A DNA stretch of 64,000 bases, taken from contig CAWHIK010000004.1 in assembly GCA_963829485.1 (NCBI GenBank), positions 310,001 through 374,000 on the forward strand. Direction: 5' to 3'. The DNA comes from JBGPQJ01 sp963829485 (GTDB taxonomy: Bacteria > Chloroflexota > Anaerolineae > Anaerolineales > Villigracilaceae). Shown in pieces: positions 1 through 8,541 of this stretch. The notes below the pieces were generated by a model that was not told where the DNA came from, made no database searches, and worked only from the letters and a program-made list of their open reading frames with translations. Position 1 is the first letter of the stretch, and each line of letters begins with the position of its first letter. A program made the position numbers and the translations under genes.

Positions 1-626
1 CCTCGGACGCCATTCTCGAAGCGACCGATGCGGGACTCCCCTTCATCGTTTGCATCACCGAAGGGATTCCCGTTAGCGACATGATGCGCGTGCGGAACTA
101 CATCGACCAGAAACGGGTGCGGCTGCTCGGACCCAATTGCCCGGGTCTGCTGACGCCAGGAGAAGCAAAAGTTGGAATTATCCCCGGCGATATCGCCATC
201 AAGGGCAACGTCGGCGTGGTTTCACGATCAGGGACTCTGACCTACGAGGTTCTCTATGCGCTTAAACAAGCCGGCATGGGCGCTTCCACCTGTGTGGGGA
301 TTGGCGGGGATCCCGTCAACGGGACCAATTTCCTGGATGTGCTTAGGCTCTTCGAAGAAGATTCGCAGACCGAGAAAGTGGTCTTGATCGGTGAGATCGG
401 CGGAAATGACGAGGAAAAAGCTGCAGAGTACATCAAGCTCAAAATGACCAAACCCGTTGTTTCCTTCATCGCAGGCCAGACCGCCCCTCCCGGCAAACGC
501 ATGGGGCATGCCGGCGCCATCATCGAAGGCGGAGCCGGAACCGCTGCCGACAAGATCAAGGCACTCGAAGCTGCAGGCGTGCGCGTGGCAAAACATCCGG
601 AAGAGATTCCATCCCTGCTCAAGTAA
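1..626 (+). CDS. sucD: Succinyl-CoA synthetase alpha subunit (5' truncated by window edge)
   Basis: ADP- or GDP-forming succinate-CoA ligase alpha subunit; it interconverts succinyl-CoA and succinate with substrate-level phosphorylation in the TCA cycle. The reading frame is open from base 3 and ends at TAA 624-626, so about the last 207 residues are present. The start lies outside the window. Visible family motifs are TEGIPV, LLGPNCPG, the CoA-binding SRSGTLTYE stretch, GIGGDP, GEIGG, and the phosphohistidine loop GHAGAI, whose catalytic His codon is at 507-509. The beta subunit is expected just upstream. A bidirectional hairpin follows and separates it from the convergent acpP. Identification is secure. 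Confidence 0.96.
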   Translation, partial: SDAILEATDAGLPFIVCITEGIPVSDMMRVRNYIDQKRVRLLGPNCPGLLTPGEAKVGIIPGDIAIKGNVGVVSRSGTLTYEVLYALKQAGMGASTCVGIGGDPVNGTNFLDVLRLFEEDSQTEKVVLIGEIGGNDEEKAAEYIKLKMTKPVVSFIAGQTAPPGKRMGHAGAIIEGGAGTAADKIKALEAAGVRVAKHPEEIPSLLK

Positions 627-659
627 CCCGATATTGCATTGAACAGGCTTTAAACAATA

Positions 660-684
660 AGAGCCGCTCGATTTGAGCGGCTCT
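660..684. terminator. Bidirectional hairpin terminator between sucD and acpP
   Basis: A perfect 10-bp stem (660-669 with 675-684) encloses a 5-base loop and lies between two convergent genes. It can end transcripts from both sides, although the T-tract is weak in both directions. Confidence 0.7.
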
Positions 685-702
685 ACTGTATAATTCAATC
701 AC

Positions 703-936
703 TTAGCGATGAGAATCAATATAATTGACCGCTTCACCGACCGTGGTGATCTTCTGTGCGTCTTCGTCCGAGATCTCAGCACCAAACTTGTCCTCGAAAG
801 CCATGATCAGTTCGACCAGGTCAAGGGAGTCTGCTTCCAGATCTTCGCGAAACCGCGCTTCCATTGTGACTTTGCTCTCGTCCACTCCGAGCAGGTCAAC
901 GATCACCGCCTTAATTTCGGTATATGTTTCAGCCAT
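703..936 (-). CDS. acpP: Acyl carrier protein
   Basis: Small acidic carrier protein of fatty-acid synthesis; it holds acyl chains on a 4'-phosphopantetheine arm. The 77-residue protein has the classic EADSLDLVEL motif, with Ser37 as the attachment site, and the ISDEDA helix. The start is the ATG at 934-936, because the sequence just upstream on the minus strand reads CAGGAGG, a strong ribosome-binding site. A longer open frame to 1005 has no such signal. It is transcribed divergently from fni. fabD is about 40 kb away in this window, so the fab genes are not clustered here. Confidence 0.95.
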   Translation of the reverse strand: MAETYTEIKAVIVDLLGVDESKVTMEARFREDLEADSLDLVELIMAFEDKFGAEISDEDAQKITTVGEAVNYIDSHR

Positions 937-1028
937 GGAAACCTCCTGTTGTTTATAATGCAGGGGATATTTTACCACCATGCAGTGAAATCCCATATGG
1001 GACATCTATAGACAGGAAACACTGCCTC

Positions 1029-2058
1029 ATGCGAAAAGTTGCGCCGATTTCAAAGCGAAAAGACGACCACATCAAGATCAATCTCGAGAACGATGTCCGG
1101 TCGGGGATCACTTCGGGTCTGGAGAAATACCGCCTAATTCATGAAGCGCTGCCCGAGCTCGCTCTTGATGAGGTAGACACAACCGCTTCCCTTTTCGGAA
1201 AAACACTTCGAGTTCCACTGCTGATATCGTCCATGACGGGCGGGACGAAAGAGGCCGGTAAGATCAATACCCAACTCGCTAAATCGGCGCAGGAAGCCGG
1301 TGTCGCTATGGGCGTCGGCAGCCAAAGGGCAGCGTTGGAAGACCCCAGGCTGGAAGCATCGTTCAAGGTACGCCAGGTCGCTCCAGATATTCTGCTATTT
1401 GCCAACTTGGGAGCTATTCAACTCAATCATGGTTTCACCGTGGATCACTGCCGCAGGGCTGTGGAAATGATCGAAGCGGACGCACTGTTTCTGCATCTTA
1501 ATCCATTGCAGGAAGCTGTCCAGCATGGCGGGGACACGAACTGGAAAGGGCTTGCCAGACAGATCTCAAAGGTGTGTAAAAACGTGGGGGTGCCTGTTGT
1601 TGCCAAGGAAGTCGGCTGGGGTATCTCGGAAAGGACAGCGCGCATCCTCTCCGATTGCGGCGTCAGCGCCATCGACGTAGCCGGAGCGGGCGGTACGAGT
1701 TGGTCCCAGGTGGAGATGCATCGAGCGCCAAATGAAATGACCCGGGAGCTGGCCGGCTCCTTCGTCGGATGGGGAATCCCCACTGCGGAATCCATCACAC
1801 TGGTACGTCAAGCCGCTCCCATGCTGCCCGTGTTTGCATCCGGCGGATTGAAGGATGGGCTTGACATTACCAAGTGCCTGGCCTTGGGCGCCTACCATCG
1901 GCGGAATGGCTGGACCGTTCCTTAGGGCAGCTGCCATTTCCACGGAAAAAACCCTTCAACGGATCGAGCTGACCAGACTGCAGATCAAGATTGCCATGTT
2001 CAGCACTGGCGCACGAAAAATCGACACCTTGGATGCATCCAGGCTTGTGAAGGTTTGA
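1029..2058 (+). CDS. fni: Type 2 isopentenyl-diphosphate delta-isomerase (frameshifted near the C-terminus)
   Basis: FMN-dependent enzyme that interconverts IPP and DMAPP for isoprenoid synthesis. The start ATG at 1029 follows AGGAAA. Family motifs include KRKDDHI, the FMN-binding SSMTGGT, GVGSQR, LNPLQE, and AGAGGTSW. The frame from 1029 stops at 1925 shortly after LALGA, but the next frame continues with IGGMAGPFLRAA and ends at TGA 2056-2058, as this family should. One extra base near 1895-1902 explains the break and would restore about 342 residues, the normal length. It sits 32 bp upstream of a polyprenyl synthase start, so the pair forms an isoprenoid operon. Sequencing error is more likely than loss of function. 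Confidence 0.9.
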
Positions 2059-2090
2059 TCGGTTCCAAAATAAAGAACAAGGAAAAATCC

Positions 2091-3098
2091 ATGTCCGACC
2101 TTCTCTCAACCATGCTCCCCGAAATTGAAGCGGAACTCAAGCGGCAGGTGTCACGCCTGGACGAGGAACATTCGCTCCCATTCAAGGAAATGCTCAGTTA
2201 CCATATGGGATGGACAGGCGAGGGCTCCGGGGTTGAGGCTGCCGGTAAACGGATCAGACCCCTCCTGCTTTTACTCACGATGGCATCCTGCGGCGGGGAT
2301 TGGACGAAAGCGCTTCCTGCCGCTGCGGCAGTCGAGCTGGTCCATAATTTTTCGCTGGTTCACGACGACATTCAGGATAACTCACCCAAGCGCCGCGGAC
2401 GTCCGACGGTCTGGGTCAATTGGGGTGCACCAATGGCGATCAATGTCGGCGATGCCTTATTCGTGATGTCCAATCTGGCTTTGACGGATCTGGCGAAAGA
2501 CATCCCTCCGGACCGCGTGTTGAAATCCATTCAGATTCTCCAGCAGACCTGTCTTGACCTGACGCGAGGCCAATTTCTCGATATGTCATTTGAGGAGCGA
2601 ACAGACGTCAAGGTTGAGGATTACTGGATGATGGTGACCGGAAAGACCGCCTCTCTGCTCTCAGCCTGCTGCCACATCGGCGCCGTGCTGGGCAATACTG
2701 ACGAAGCGACCGAAGAAGCCTACCGTTCCTTTGGCCACTTCCTGGGACTCGCCTTTCAGGTGCAGGACGACATCCTCGGCATCTGGGGCGACGAAGCTGT
2801 CACTGGTAAATCGGCCGCAAGCGACCTGATCGAAAGAAAAAAATCCCTGCCGGTCCTGGTGGGACTCAGCAAGCAGGGCGAATTCGCGAGATTCTGGTTA
2901 GAGAATCAGATCACTTCGGAGAATGTCGAAGCAGCGGCCAAAATGCTTGCCACTGAATCGGCATACACCTATACACACGACATCGCCAAACAGATGACCG
3001 ACCTGGCTACCAACAGCCTGCGCGAAGCGGACCCGCAGGGTGAGGCAGGCGATGCCCTGATGGATTTGGCGGATAAGCTGCTTCATAGAACGACTTGA
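2091..3098 (+). CDS. Polyprenyl diphosphate synthase (trans-prenyltransferase)
   Basis: Chain-elongating prenyltransferase that condenses IPP with allylic diphosphates; the product could be FPP, GGPP or longer. It has 335 residues from the ATG at 2091, which follows AAGGA by 7 bases. A TTG 36 bp upstream is in frame but has no better signal. The first Asp-rich motif DDIQD is at residues 92-96 and the second, QDDILG, is at about 225-230. A KRIRP segment near residue 54 binds IPP. Two large residues precede the first motif region, but I cannot set product length from that. It follows fni directly and shares its pathway. Confidence 0.92.
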   Translation: MSDLLSTMLPEIEAELKRQVSRLDEEHSLPFKEMLSYHMGWTGEGSGVEAAGKRIRPLLLLLTMASCGGDWTKALPAAAAVELVHNFSLVHDDIQDNSPKRRGRPTVWVNWGAPMAINVGDALFVMSNLALTDLAKDIPPDRVLKSIQILQQTCLDLTRGQFLDMSFEERTDVKVEDYWMMVTGKTASLLSACCHIGAVLGNTDEATEEAYRSFGHFLGLAFQVQDDILGIWGDEAVTGKSAASDLIERKKSLPVLVGLSKQGEFARFWLENQITSENVEAAAKMLATESAYTYTHDIAKQMTDLATNSLREADPQGEAGDALMDLADKLLHRTT

Positions 3099-3113
3099 TA
3101 TCTTCCATGATGC

Positions 3114-3143
3114 TTGACACGTAAATTCACAGTCGCTTATAAT
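3114..3143 (+). promoter_or_regulatory. Sigma-70-type promoter of tRNA-Gly
   Basis: TTGACA at 3114-3119 and TATAAT at 3138-3143 are separated by 18 bases. They end 13 bases before the mature tRNA, so transcription should start at about 3150. Confidence 0.8.
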
Positions 3144-3156
3144 CTCGTTCTCGCAC

Positions 3157-3228
3157 GCGGGTGTAGTTCAGTGGTAGAACGCTTGCTTCCCAAGCAAGAT
3201 ATCGTGGGTTCGAATCCCATCACCCGCT
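3157..3228 (+). tRNA. tRNA-Gly (anticodon CCC)
   Basis: A cloverleaf can be drawn. The 7-bp acceptor stem is GCGGGTG with CACCCGC, the D-arm contains AGTGGTAGA, and the anticodon stem CTTGC/GCAAG frames the loop TTCCCAA, so the anticodon CCC reads GGG. The T-arm contains GTTCGAATC. The 3' CCA is not encoded. A consensus promoter precedes it and a hairpin with T-tract follows, so it is a single-gene unit. Confidence 0.95.
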
Positions 3229-3234
3229 CTTCCT

Positions 3235-3279
3235 ACGAGTGGATTGGCCATAAATTGACCAACCACTCGTTTTATTTTT
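3235..3279 (+). terminator. Rho-independent terminator of tRNA-Gly
   Basis: An inverted repeat (ACGAGTGG..TTGG with CCAA-CCACTCGT) is followed by TTTTATTTTT. It lies immediately downstream of the tRNA. Confidence 0.85.
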
Positions 3280-3367
3280 GATATAAAATAGAGGCAGTCA
3301 TTGTAAGGGGATTGTATGGCAGATTAATCTATCCGAAGAGTAAAATTGCACGCGGAGGTTCATATTA

Positions 3368-3757
3368 ATGGAAATCCAGGACAAGAAGGCGACGATCCTT
3401 TATGTTGAGGATAATCCCGACAACCGGCTGTTAATTCGCCGTGTGTTGGTGTCGGAGGGCTACACCGTGGTCGAAGCAGCAAATGCCAAGGATGCATTCG
3501 CCCGAATCAATGAGGCTCCCCCCAGCCTGATCCTGATGGATATTAATATGCCCGATATTGACGGATACACGCTCACCGCCAAGTTGCGAGCGCTTCCCGA
3601 GTTGGACCAGGTTCCGATCATCGCCCTTACGGCAAACGTCATGAAGGGGGATCGTGAACGGTCACTGGAGGCTGGCTGCGATGGCTATCTGCAAAAGCCC
3701 GTCGATATCGACACCCTCACTTCACAGATCGATAAATACCTCAAGATGAAGAGGTAA
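3368..3757 (+). CDS. Stand-alone response-regulator receiver protein (CheY-like)
   Basis: A 129-residue single REC domain with no output domain. Acidic pocket residues lie at VEDN (residues 13-16), the phospho-acceptor is Asp58 in LMDINMPD, the switch Thr is in IALTAN, and the conserved Lys is in LQKPVD. GGAGG about 10 bases upstream sets the ATG. It is the first gene of a long same-strand signalling block and is separated by 3 bp from a second receiver gene, so it is probably co-transcribed. Such proteins act as phosphorelay shuttles or binding switches; the hybrid kinase encoded at 19553-23408 is the obvious candidate donor, but that is inference. Confidence 0.9.
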   Translation: MEIQDKKATILYVEDNPDNRLLIRRVLVSEGYTVVEAANAKDAFARINEAPPSLILMDINMPDIDGYTLTAKLRALPELDQVPIIALTANVMKGDRERSLEAGCDGYLQKPVDIDTLTSQIDKYLKMKR

Positions 3758-3760
3758 GGC

Positions 3761-4258
3761 ATGAGTGACCAGCCGCAAGACAAAAAACAAAACACAAAAC
3801 CAATCCCCTCTGTCCCCTCCCCGTCGGAGACACCCAAAGGGATTCCCAAAGATGCCACGGTCCTCGTCGTCGAGGACAATGTCTCGAATTTCGTGCTTAT
3901 CGCCCGCCTGCTGGGATTTTTAAATGTCCATTGCGAATGGAAGACCTCCGGCTATGAAGTGGTCGAATACGCGGACACCCTCCCCCGCCTGGACTTGATC
4001 CTGCTGGATATCCGCCTGCCTTACGAGGACGGCTATGCCGCGTTAAAGAAAATTCGCCAGTCTGAAAAACTGAAGGAGATCCCCATTATCGCCGTCACGG
4101 CTGAGGGAACTCAGGAACAGATGAACAAAGCGAAAGCAGCCGGCTTCAATGGCTTTATCGGTAAACCGCTGGATCCGGATAAATTCCCGGACCAGATCCG
4201 CAGAATTTTTAACAATGAATCCGTTTGGGAAATACCGTTTGAGGATCGAGGGTTTTAG
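3761..4258 (+). CDS. Response-regulator receiver protein with proline-rich N-terminal extension
   Basis: A 165-residue REC protein. Residues 1-31 are a hydrophilic, Pro/Lys-rich, probably disordered extension. The receiver follows, with VVEDN (36-40), phospho-acceptor Asp83 in LLDIRLP, switch Thr in AVTAEG, and Lys in GKPLD. There is no DNA-binding or enzymatic output. It begins 3 bp after the preceding receiver gene. Having two output-less receivers ahead of a set of kinase-less receptors suggests they work as relay or adaptor proteins for the block. Confidence 0.88.
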   Translation: MSDQPQDKKQNTKPIPSVPSPSETPKGIPKDATVLVVEDNVSNFVLIARLLGFLNVHCEWKTSGYEVVEYADTLPRLDLILLDIRLPYEDGYAALKKIRQSEKLKEIPIIAVTAEGTQEQMNKAKAAGFNGFIGKPLDPDKFPDQIRRIFNNESVWEIPFEDRGF

Positions 4259-4372
4259 GCGGGCAATTCCTCACAACGGGGTTGGATTTTCCCAAATCCT
4301 ATCAGGATTCAGAATCTTTAGAATTATGCCCGGGAGCGCATGAACATCTCCGACTATTTAAGAAAGTAGATT

Positions 4373-6580
4373 ATGGCCGACGAATCCAGAGTCGCCCACA
4401 ATCCAACAGGACCCGATCTGCAAATAATTATTAAATTGCAGAAGGCAAACTATGAGGTACTCCGCGCAAATAACGAGGAGGAGATCTCTTCTGCACTTGT
4501 TGCAATTCTTAAACTCTCGCCCTACCTGTCTGCCTATTATCAGGTCGCTGAAACCCAATTGCAGCTTGTCGGCATTGCCGGTGGAGAAAATAAAGGCGAA
4601 GTCGTTTCCGCTCCCAATACCATACCCATATCCCCCGCTGATATCGCAGCCCGTTTTTCAGGAGGATTGGAACTATTCAGCCTCGACGGAAATACGTCAC
4701 TGCCCCGTGAATTGGTTCGAACACTGACAGAATCAGGATGCACGTCCGCCGCCTCCCTCCCCGTGATCGATTCGGTGGAGACGATCGGCTTGTTCATCTT
4801 TGGGTCGACACCGGAAAACCCTCTCACCCGTGATTTGCTCGACCCATTCATCAGCCTGGCAGACCTGCTCCCCATCGTTAGGGAAAAAGTCAGGACCAAC
4901 CGGTCCATCCAGCAGCGGTTGCGCGAATTGGATTCGATCGCCACCATTGGAACAGCCATCTCCTCGGCAACGGATCTCAATAGCCTGTATACGACCATTC
5001 ACGAGCAGATCAGGGAAACGATCGGCGATGTCTTTTTCATTTTCGCACTTTACGATGCCTCCACAAACACCATCCAGATCCCGTACCGGTACGAAGACGG
5101 AAAAGTGGATACGATCGAATCCTTCCCACTGGGAGAAGGATTGACTTCGATCCTTTTACGCGACCGGCAGCCGTTGATGATCGTTGAGGACACCGAGAGA
5201 CGCGCTGCCGCACTCGGAGCCAGGGTGATCGGGAAATCTGCGAAATCCTGGCTGGGTTGCCCGCTGATCATGGCTAATGAAGCGATCGGCGCGATCATTG
5301 TCCAGGATGCCGAAGTCGAGCATCGCTTCGACGAGGACGACCTGAGATTTATGATGTCCCTATCCGCCCAGGTGGCAGGCGCTATTTTCAATGCGCGTCT
5401 GCTGGATGAAGCCCGACAGCGTGCCCTGCAACTTCAAACAGCGGCAGAAATATCCCGCGACGTGTCCGGCTCCCTGATCGTGGATGAACTGCTCGAAAAG
5501 TCGGTCAATTTGATCCGAGATCAATTCAATTACTACCATGCGGCGATTTTCCTGGTCGATAAGAGCGGGGATTTCGCGTCCATCCGTGAGGCCAGCGGGG
5601 ATATCGGCAGCAGGATGAAAGCAGCCGGTCATAAATTAAAGGTCGGATCAAACTCGATCGTCGGTCAGGTAACCTCAAGCGGTGAGCCGCTGATCGTCAA
5701 CGATACGAACCAGTCCTCCATCCACCTCCCCAACCCCTTGCTCCCCGAGACCCGCGCGGAAGCCGGCATCCCGATCATGGTGTCAGACCGGATCATTGGC
5801 ATGCTCGATGTCCAAAGCAAACGCCCGTTCGCCTTCTCCGATGAGACGGTCAGGATCCTGCAGATCGTCGCTGACCAGATCGCGGTCGCGTTTGTAAATT
5901 CCGAGCTGTTCGCAGATGCCCAGGAGAGGCTGTCACAGCACCGTCTGCTTCACCATGTCACGACAGCGGCGGCATCCAGCACGACCATCGAAGAAGCCCT
6001 GAATAGCGCAGTTCAGGGGTTGCAGGTCACACTGGGAGGAGACCAAATTTCCATACTCCTAACGGATCGCGAAAACAAAACCCTCGAAGTCAAGTCGGCG
6101 ATGGGTTATACGGACAATGAAGTCTATACAGTAAAGATACCCTTCAACACGGGTGTGACCGGCTGGGTGGCTACCAACCGCCAGCCGCTTCGGGTGAACG
6201 ATGTCACCAAGGATTCCCGTTATATCGGTATCAACAACCGCATTCGGTCCGAGATGGCTATCCCGCTCATATACCGAAACGACGTGCTCGGAGTGCTCAA
6301 TGTGGAAAGCACACAGCCGGATGCCTATTCGGAAAACGACGAGGAAATGCTGGGCACTCTGGGAGGCAGCCTCGCGGCAATCATTGCTCACTCCAGGCTG
6401 CTGGAACAGTTCCGGCAACAGGTGGAATTCGACAGGCTGCTGTACGATATCACCTCACGGATCCGGCGTACAAGCAACGTCAACACGATCCTCGAAACGA
6501 CAGCCAATGAATTGAACAAGACATTCGGCGCCCGACGGGCAACGATCAAGATCGACCTTGAGAAAATCAAGCGAGAGTGA
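4373..6580 (+). CDS. Soluble multi-GAF sensor protein (four GAF domains, no kinase)
   Basis: A 735-residue protein with no membrane segment. By eye it holds a divergent N-terminal GAF (about 25-165), then GAF domains at about 190-345, 355-520 and 530-690. It ends in a short helix-strand unit (ITSRIRR...ILETTANELNKTFGARRATIKI) that resembles only the first third of a GAF. The third GAF has the FxYYHAAIF and NPLLPETRAE motifs shared by the next five genes. No H-box, HATPase, GGDEF or other output is present. It probably senses a small ligand or redox state and signals through protein contacts. It opens the receptor series, and the ORFs that follow are its paralogs. Confidence 0.85.
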   Translation: MADESRVAHNPTGPDLQIIIKLQKANYEVLRANNEEEISSALVAILKLSPYLSAYYQVAETQLQLVGIAGGENKGEVVSAPNTIPISPADIAARFSGGLELFSLDGNTSLPRELVRTLTESGCTSAASLPVIDSVETIGLFIFGSTPENPLTRDLLDPFISLADLLPIVREKVRTNRSIQQRLRELDSIATIGTAISSATDLNSLYTTIHEQIRETIGDVFFIFALYDASTNTIQIPYRYEDGKVDTIESFPLGEGLTSILLRDRQPLMIVEDTERRAAALGARVIGKSAKSWLGCPLIMANEAIGAIIVQDAEVEHRFDEDDLRFMMSLSAQVAGAIFNARLLDEARQRALQLQTAAEISRDVSGSLIVDELLEKSVNLIRDQFNYYHAAIFLVDKSGDFASIREASGDIGSRMKAAGHKLKVGSNSIVGQVTSSGEPLIVNDTNQSSIHLPNPLLPETRAEAGIPIMVSDRIIGMLDVQSKRPFAFSDETVRILQIVADQIAVAFVNSELFADAQERLSQHRLLHHVTTAAASSTTIEEALNSAVQGLQVTLGGDQISILLTDRENKTLEVKSAMGYTDNEVYTVKIPFNTGVTGWVATNRQPLRVNDVTKDSRYIGINNRIRSEMAIPLIYRNDVLGVLNVESTQPDAYSENDEEMLGTLGGSLAAIIAHSRLLEQFRQQVEFDRLLYDITSRIRRTSNVNTILETTANELNKTFGARRATIKIDLEKIKRE

Positions 6581-6604
6581 TGCCCATGGGACAAGAGAGA
6601 TGTA

Positions 6605-8533
6605 ATGGAAAAGCCTAATACCAATAAAAACATCCTAACGCGATGGCTTGAGAAAACTGGCGGCTGGTTTATCATCCTGGTCATCGGCTTGGCGCAACTG
6701 TTATCTCTACCGGCATTTGCGCTTGGCGTCGCAGTCGTTCAAACCAATGCTAATTTCACCCCGGAGCAACTCCAGGCGGCGATGATCGTGGAGTTAATTC
6801 TATTAACCATTGGGTATCCAATTATTTTAGTGATTTCCTTTTTTTTCAGCCGTGTTGCTTTCAAAAGGTTAAATGCCCGGTTTGGTCAACAAACTCTACC
6901 GATCGGTACGCTGGAAGAATTGACAGCTTGGCGTCAAGTCACCAATATCTCCTGGAGATTTGGCGGCACCAATTTGGTCGTTTCGATTCTCGTTTTCGTA
7001 ATACCCCTATTAATCTACCTTTCCAATTTTCAGGAAGCCACATACGAACAACTAGTGTATACAGTATTCGGCAGCATCGTCTCGACTTTAACCGTTGTAA
7101 TTCTTTCTGTTCTCCTTATTGAAAATATGATGAGCCCCGCACGGAACGCGCTCGTGCCGGTATCCTTTGAAAATCAAATCGCAGGGGCTACATCGGCGCA
7201 CGTCTTTTTCAAATTTCAATCCATCATTCTGGCCTTGATCGTCATCAGTATTTTATTGATCGCGCCGCTGGGCTATCATATGGCTTATACGATCCTTTAC
7301 GAAGAAATTGGATCGCTCGAGGTTTTTGAACAACTCCAACAATTATCATTAGCTGCCAGTGCCATTGCGCTTGGTCTTGGTTTTGGACTTTCATTTCTTC
7401 TCTCCCGATCCGTTTCGACCCCGATTAACCAATTGATCGATGTGTTCCAGAAAGTGGAGGAAGGTGATTTAGGCCAGCGCGCAAAGATCTTAGCCACGGA
7501 CGAAATCGGGAGTTTGGCTGTTTACTTTAATCGAATGATCTCCCGATTGGAACAATTCCAGCGCAGTCTGGAGGATCAGGTTGCGGAACGAACCGCCCAA
7601 CTCGAAGCGACAAATGAAGTCGGACGTGTGGCAAGTTCGATCCTTGACCCCGACGAATTGATTTCCAAAGTGGTCAACCTGATCACCGACCGGTTTGGCT
7701 ATTACTATGCAGCCTTATTCATCATCGAAGAAACCGGCGCCTGGGCGGAATTGGCAGACGCAACGGGTCACGCAGGTAGAATCCTCAAAGAACGACATCA
7801 TCGATTAACCTTATCCGGAAACAGCATGGTGGGATTCGCGATCACCAATCGAAAGGCACGGATCGCGCTGGATGTCGGCGAGGAATCGATCCGCTTTGAT
7901 AACCCCCTGCTGCCGGATACGCGTTCCGAGATCGCGCTTCCATTAATTGTTGGTGACCATGTCATCGGAGCGCTGGATGTGCAATCCAAAGCAGCGTCTG
8001 CTTTTAGCGATAGAGATGTCGCTGTGCTGCAGAATATGGCAAATCAGGTGGCGGTCGCCTTCGAAAACGCGAGATTGTTCCAGTCATCGCAAGCCCTGCT
8101 CGAAGAGATGAAAACGACCAATCAGAGCTACCTGTTGTCCAGCTGGTCTGAGTTGACACGGGCAACAGGAAAAATTGAATACCAGACCAAATCCGCTGTT
8201 TTACCTGACGAGGAACTGCATTCAGCGGAGATTCCGCTTACCGTCCGCGATCAAATCCTGGGCGAACTGGTCGTTCAAGGCGATGAAGCATGGACTCCGG
8301 AGCAAAAACGCCTGCTCGAAGCCGTCGCCACTCAGACTGCGTTTGCACTCGAAAACGCCCGCCTTCTCGGTGAAAGCCAACAGACAGCTTTGAGGGAAAG
8401 AATCGCCTCAGGAATTACGGAGCGCATTTGGGCTTCGCAATCCGTGGACGGTATCCTGCAAACCGCCGTCCGAGAGTTGGGACGGGCGCTTGAGGCATCT
8501 GAAGCGACCATAGAGTTGAAAACAGAAGACTAG
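6605..8533 (+). CDS. Membrane GAF receptor 1 (6 TM-HAMP-GAF, no kinase)
   Basis: A 642-residue protein. About six hydrophobic segments fill residues 20-270, then a HAMP linker (VSTPINQLIDVF...DEIGSLAVYFNRM) and a coiled coil (about 300-335). A GAF domain follows at about 335-495 with FGYYYAALF and NPLLPDTRSE. A tail at about 495-642 contains an SWSELTRATG motif, a GAF C-terminal half ending FALENARL, and a terminal ERIASGIT...AVRELGRALEASEATIEL unit. No catalytic output domain is present. It is 24 bp downstream of the soluble GAF protein. The extended N-terminal membrane part probably detects a membrane or extracellular signal. The ligand is unknown. Confidence 0.85.
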   Translation: MEKPNTNKNILTRWLEKTGGWFIILVIGLAQLLSLPAFALGVAVVQTNANFTPEQLQAAMIVELILLTIGYPIILVISFFFSRVAFKRLNARFGQQTLPIGTLEELTAWRQVTNISWRFGGTNLVVSILVFVIPLLIYLSNFQEATYEQLVYTVFGSIVSTLTVVILSVLLIENMMSPARNALVPVSFENQIAGATSAHVFFKFQSIILALIVISILLIAPLGYHMAYTILYEEIGSLEVFEQLQQLSLAASAIALGLGFGLSFLLSRSVSTPINQLIDVFQKVEEGDLGQRAKILATDEIGSLAVYFNRMISRLEQFQRSLEDQVAERTAQLEATNEVGRVASSILDPDELISKVVNLITDRFGYYYAALFIIEETGAWAELADATGHAGRILKERHHRLTLSGNSMVGFAITNRKARIALDVGEESIRFDNPLLPDTRSEIALPLIVGDHVIGALDVQSKAASAFSDRDVAVLQNMANQVAVAFENARLFQSSQALLEEMKTTNQSYLLSSWSELTRATGKIEYQTKSAVLPDEELHSAEIPLTVRDQILGELVVQGDEAWTPEQKRLLEAVATQTAFALENARLLGESQQTALRERIASGITERIWASQSVDGILQTAVRELGRALEASEATIELKTED

Positions 8534-8541
8534 GATGATTT

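Noticed and set aside
228..698. Minus-strand open frames opposite sucD
   Set aside because: SucD motifs on the plus strand are unambiguous and the terminator lies within the proposed frame.
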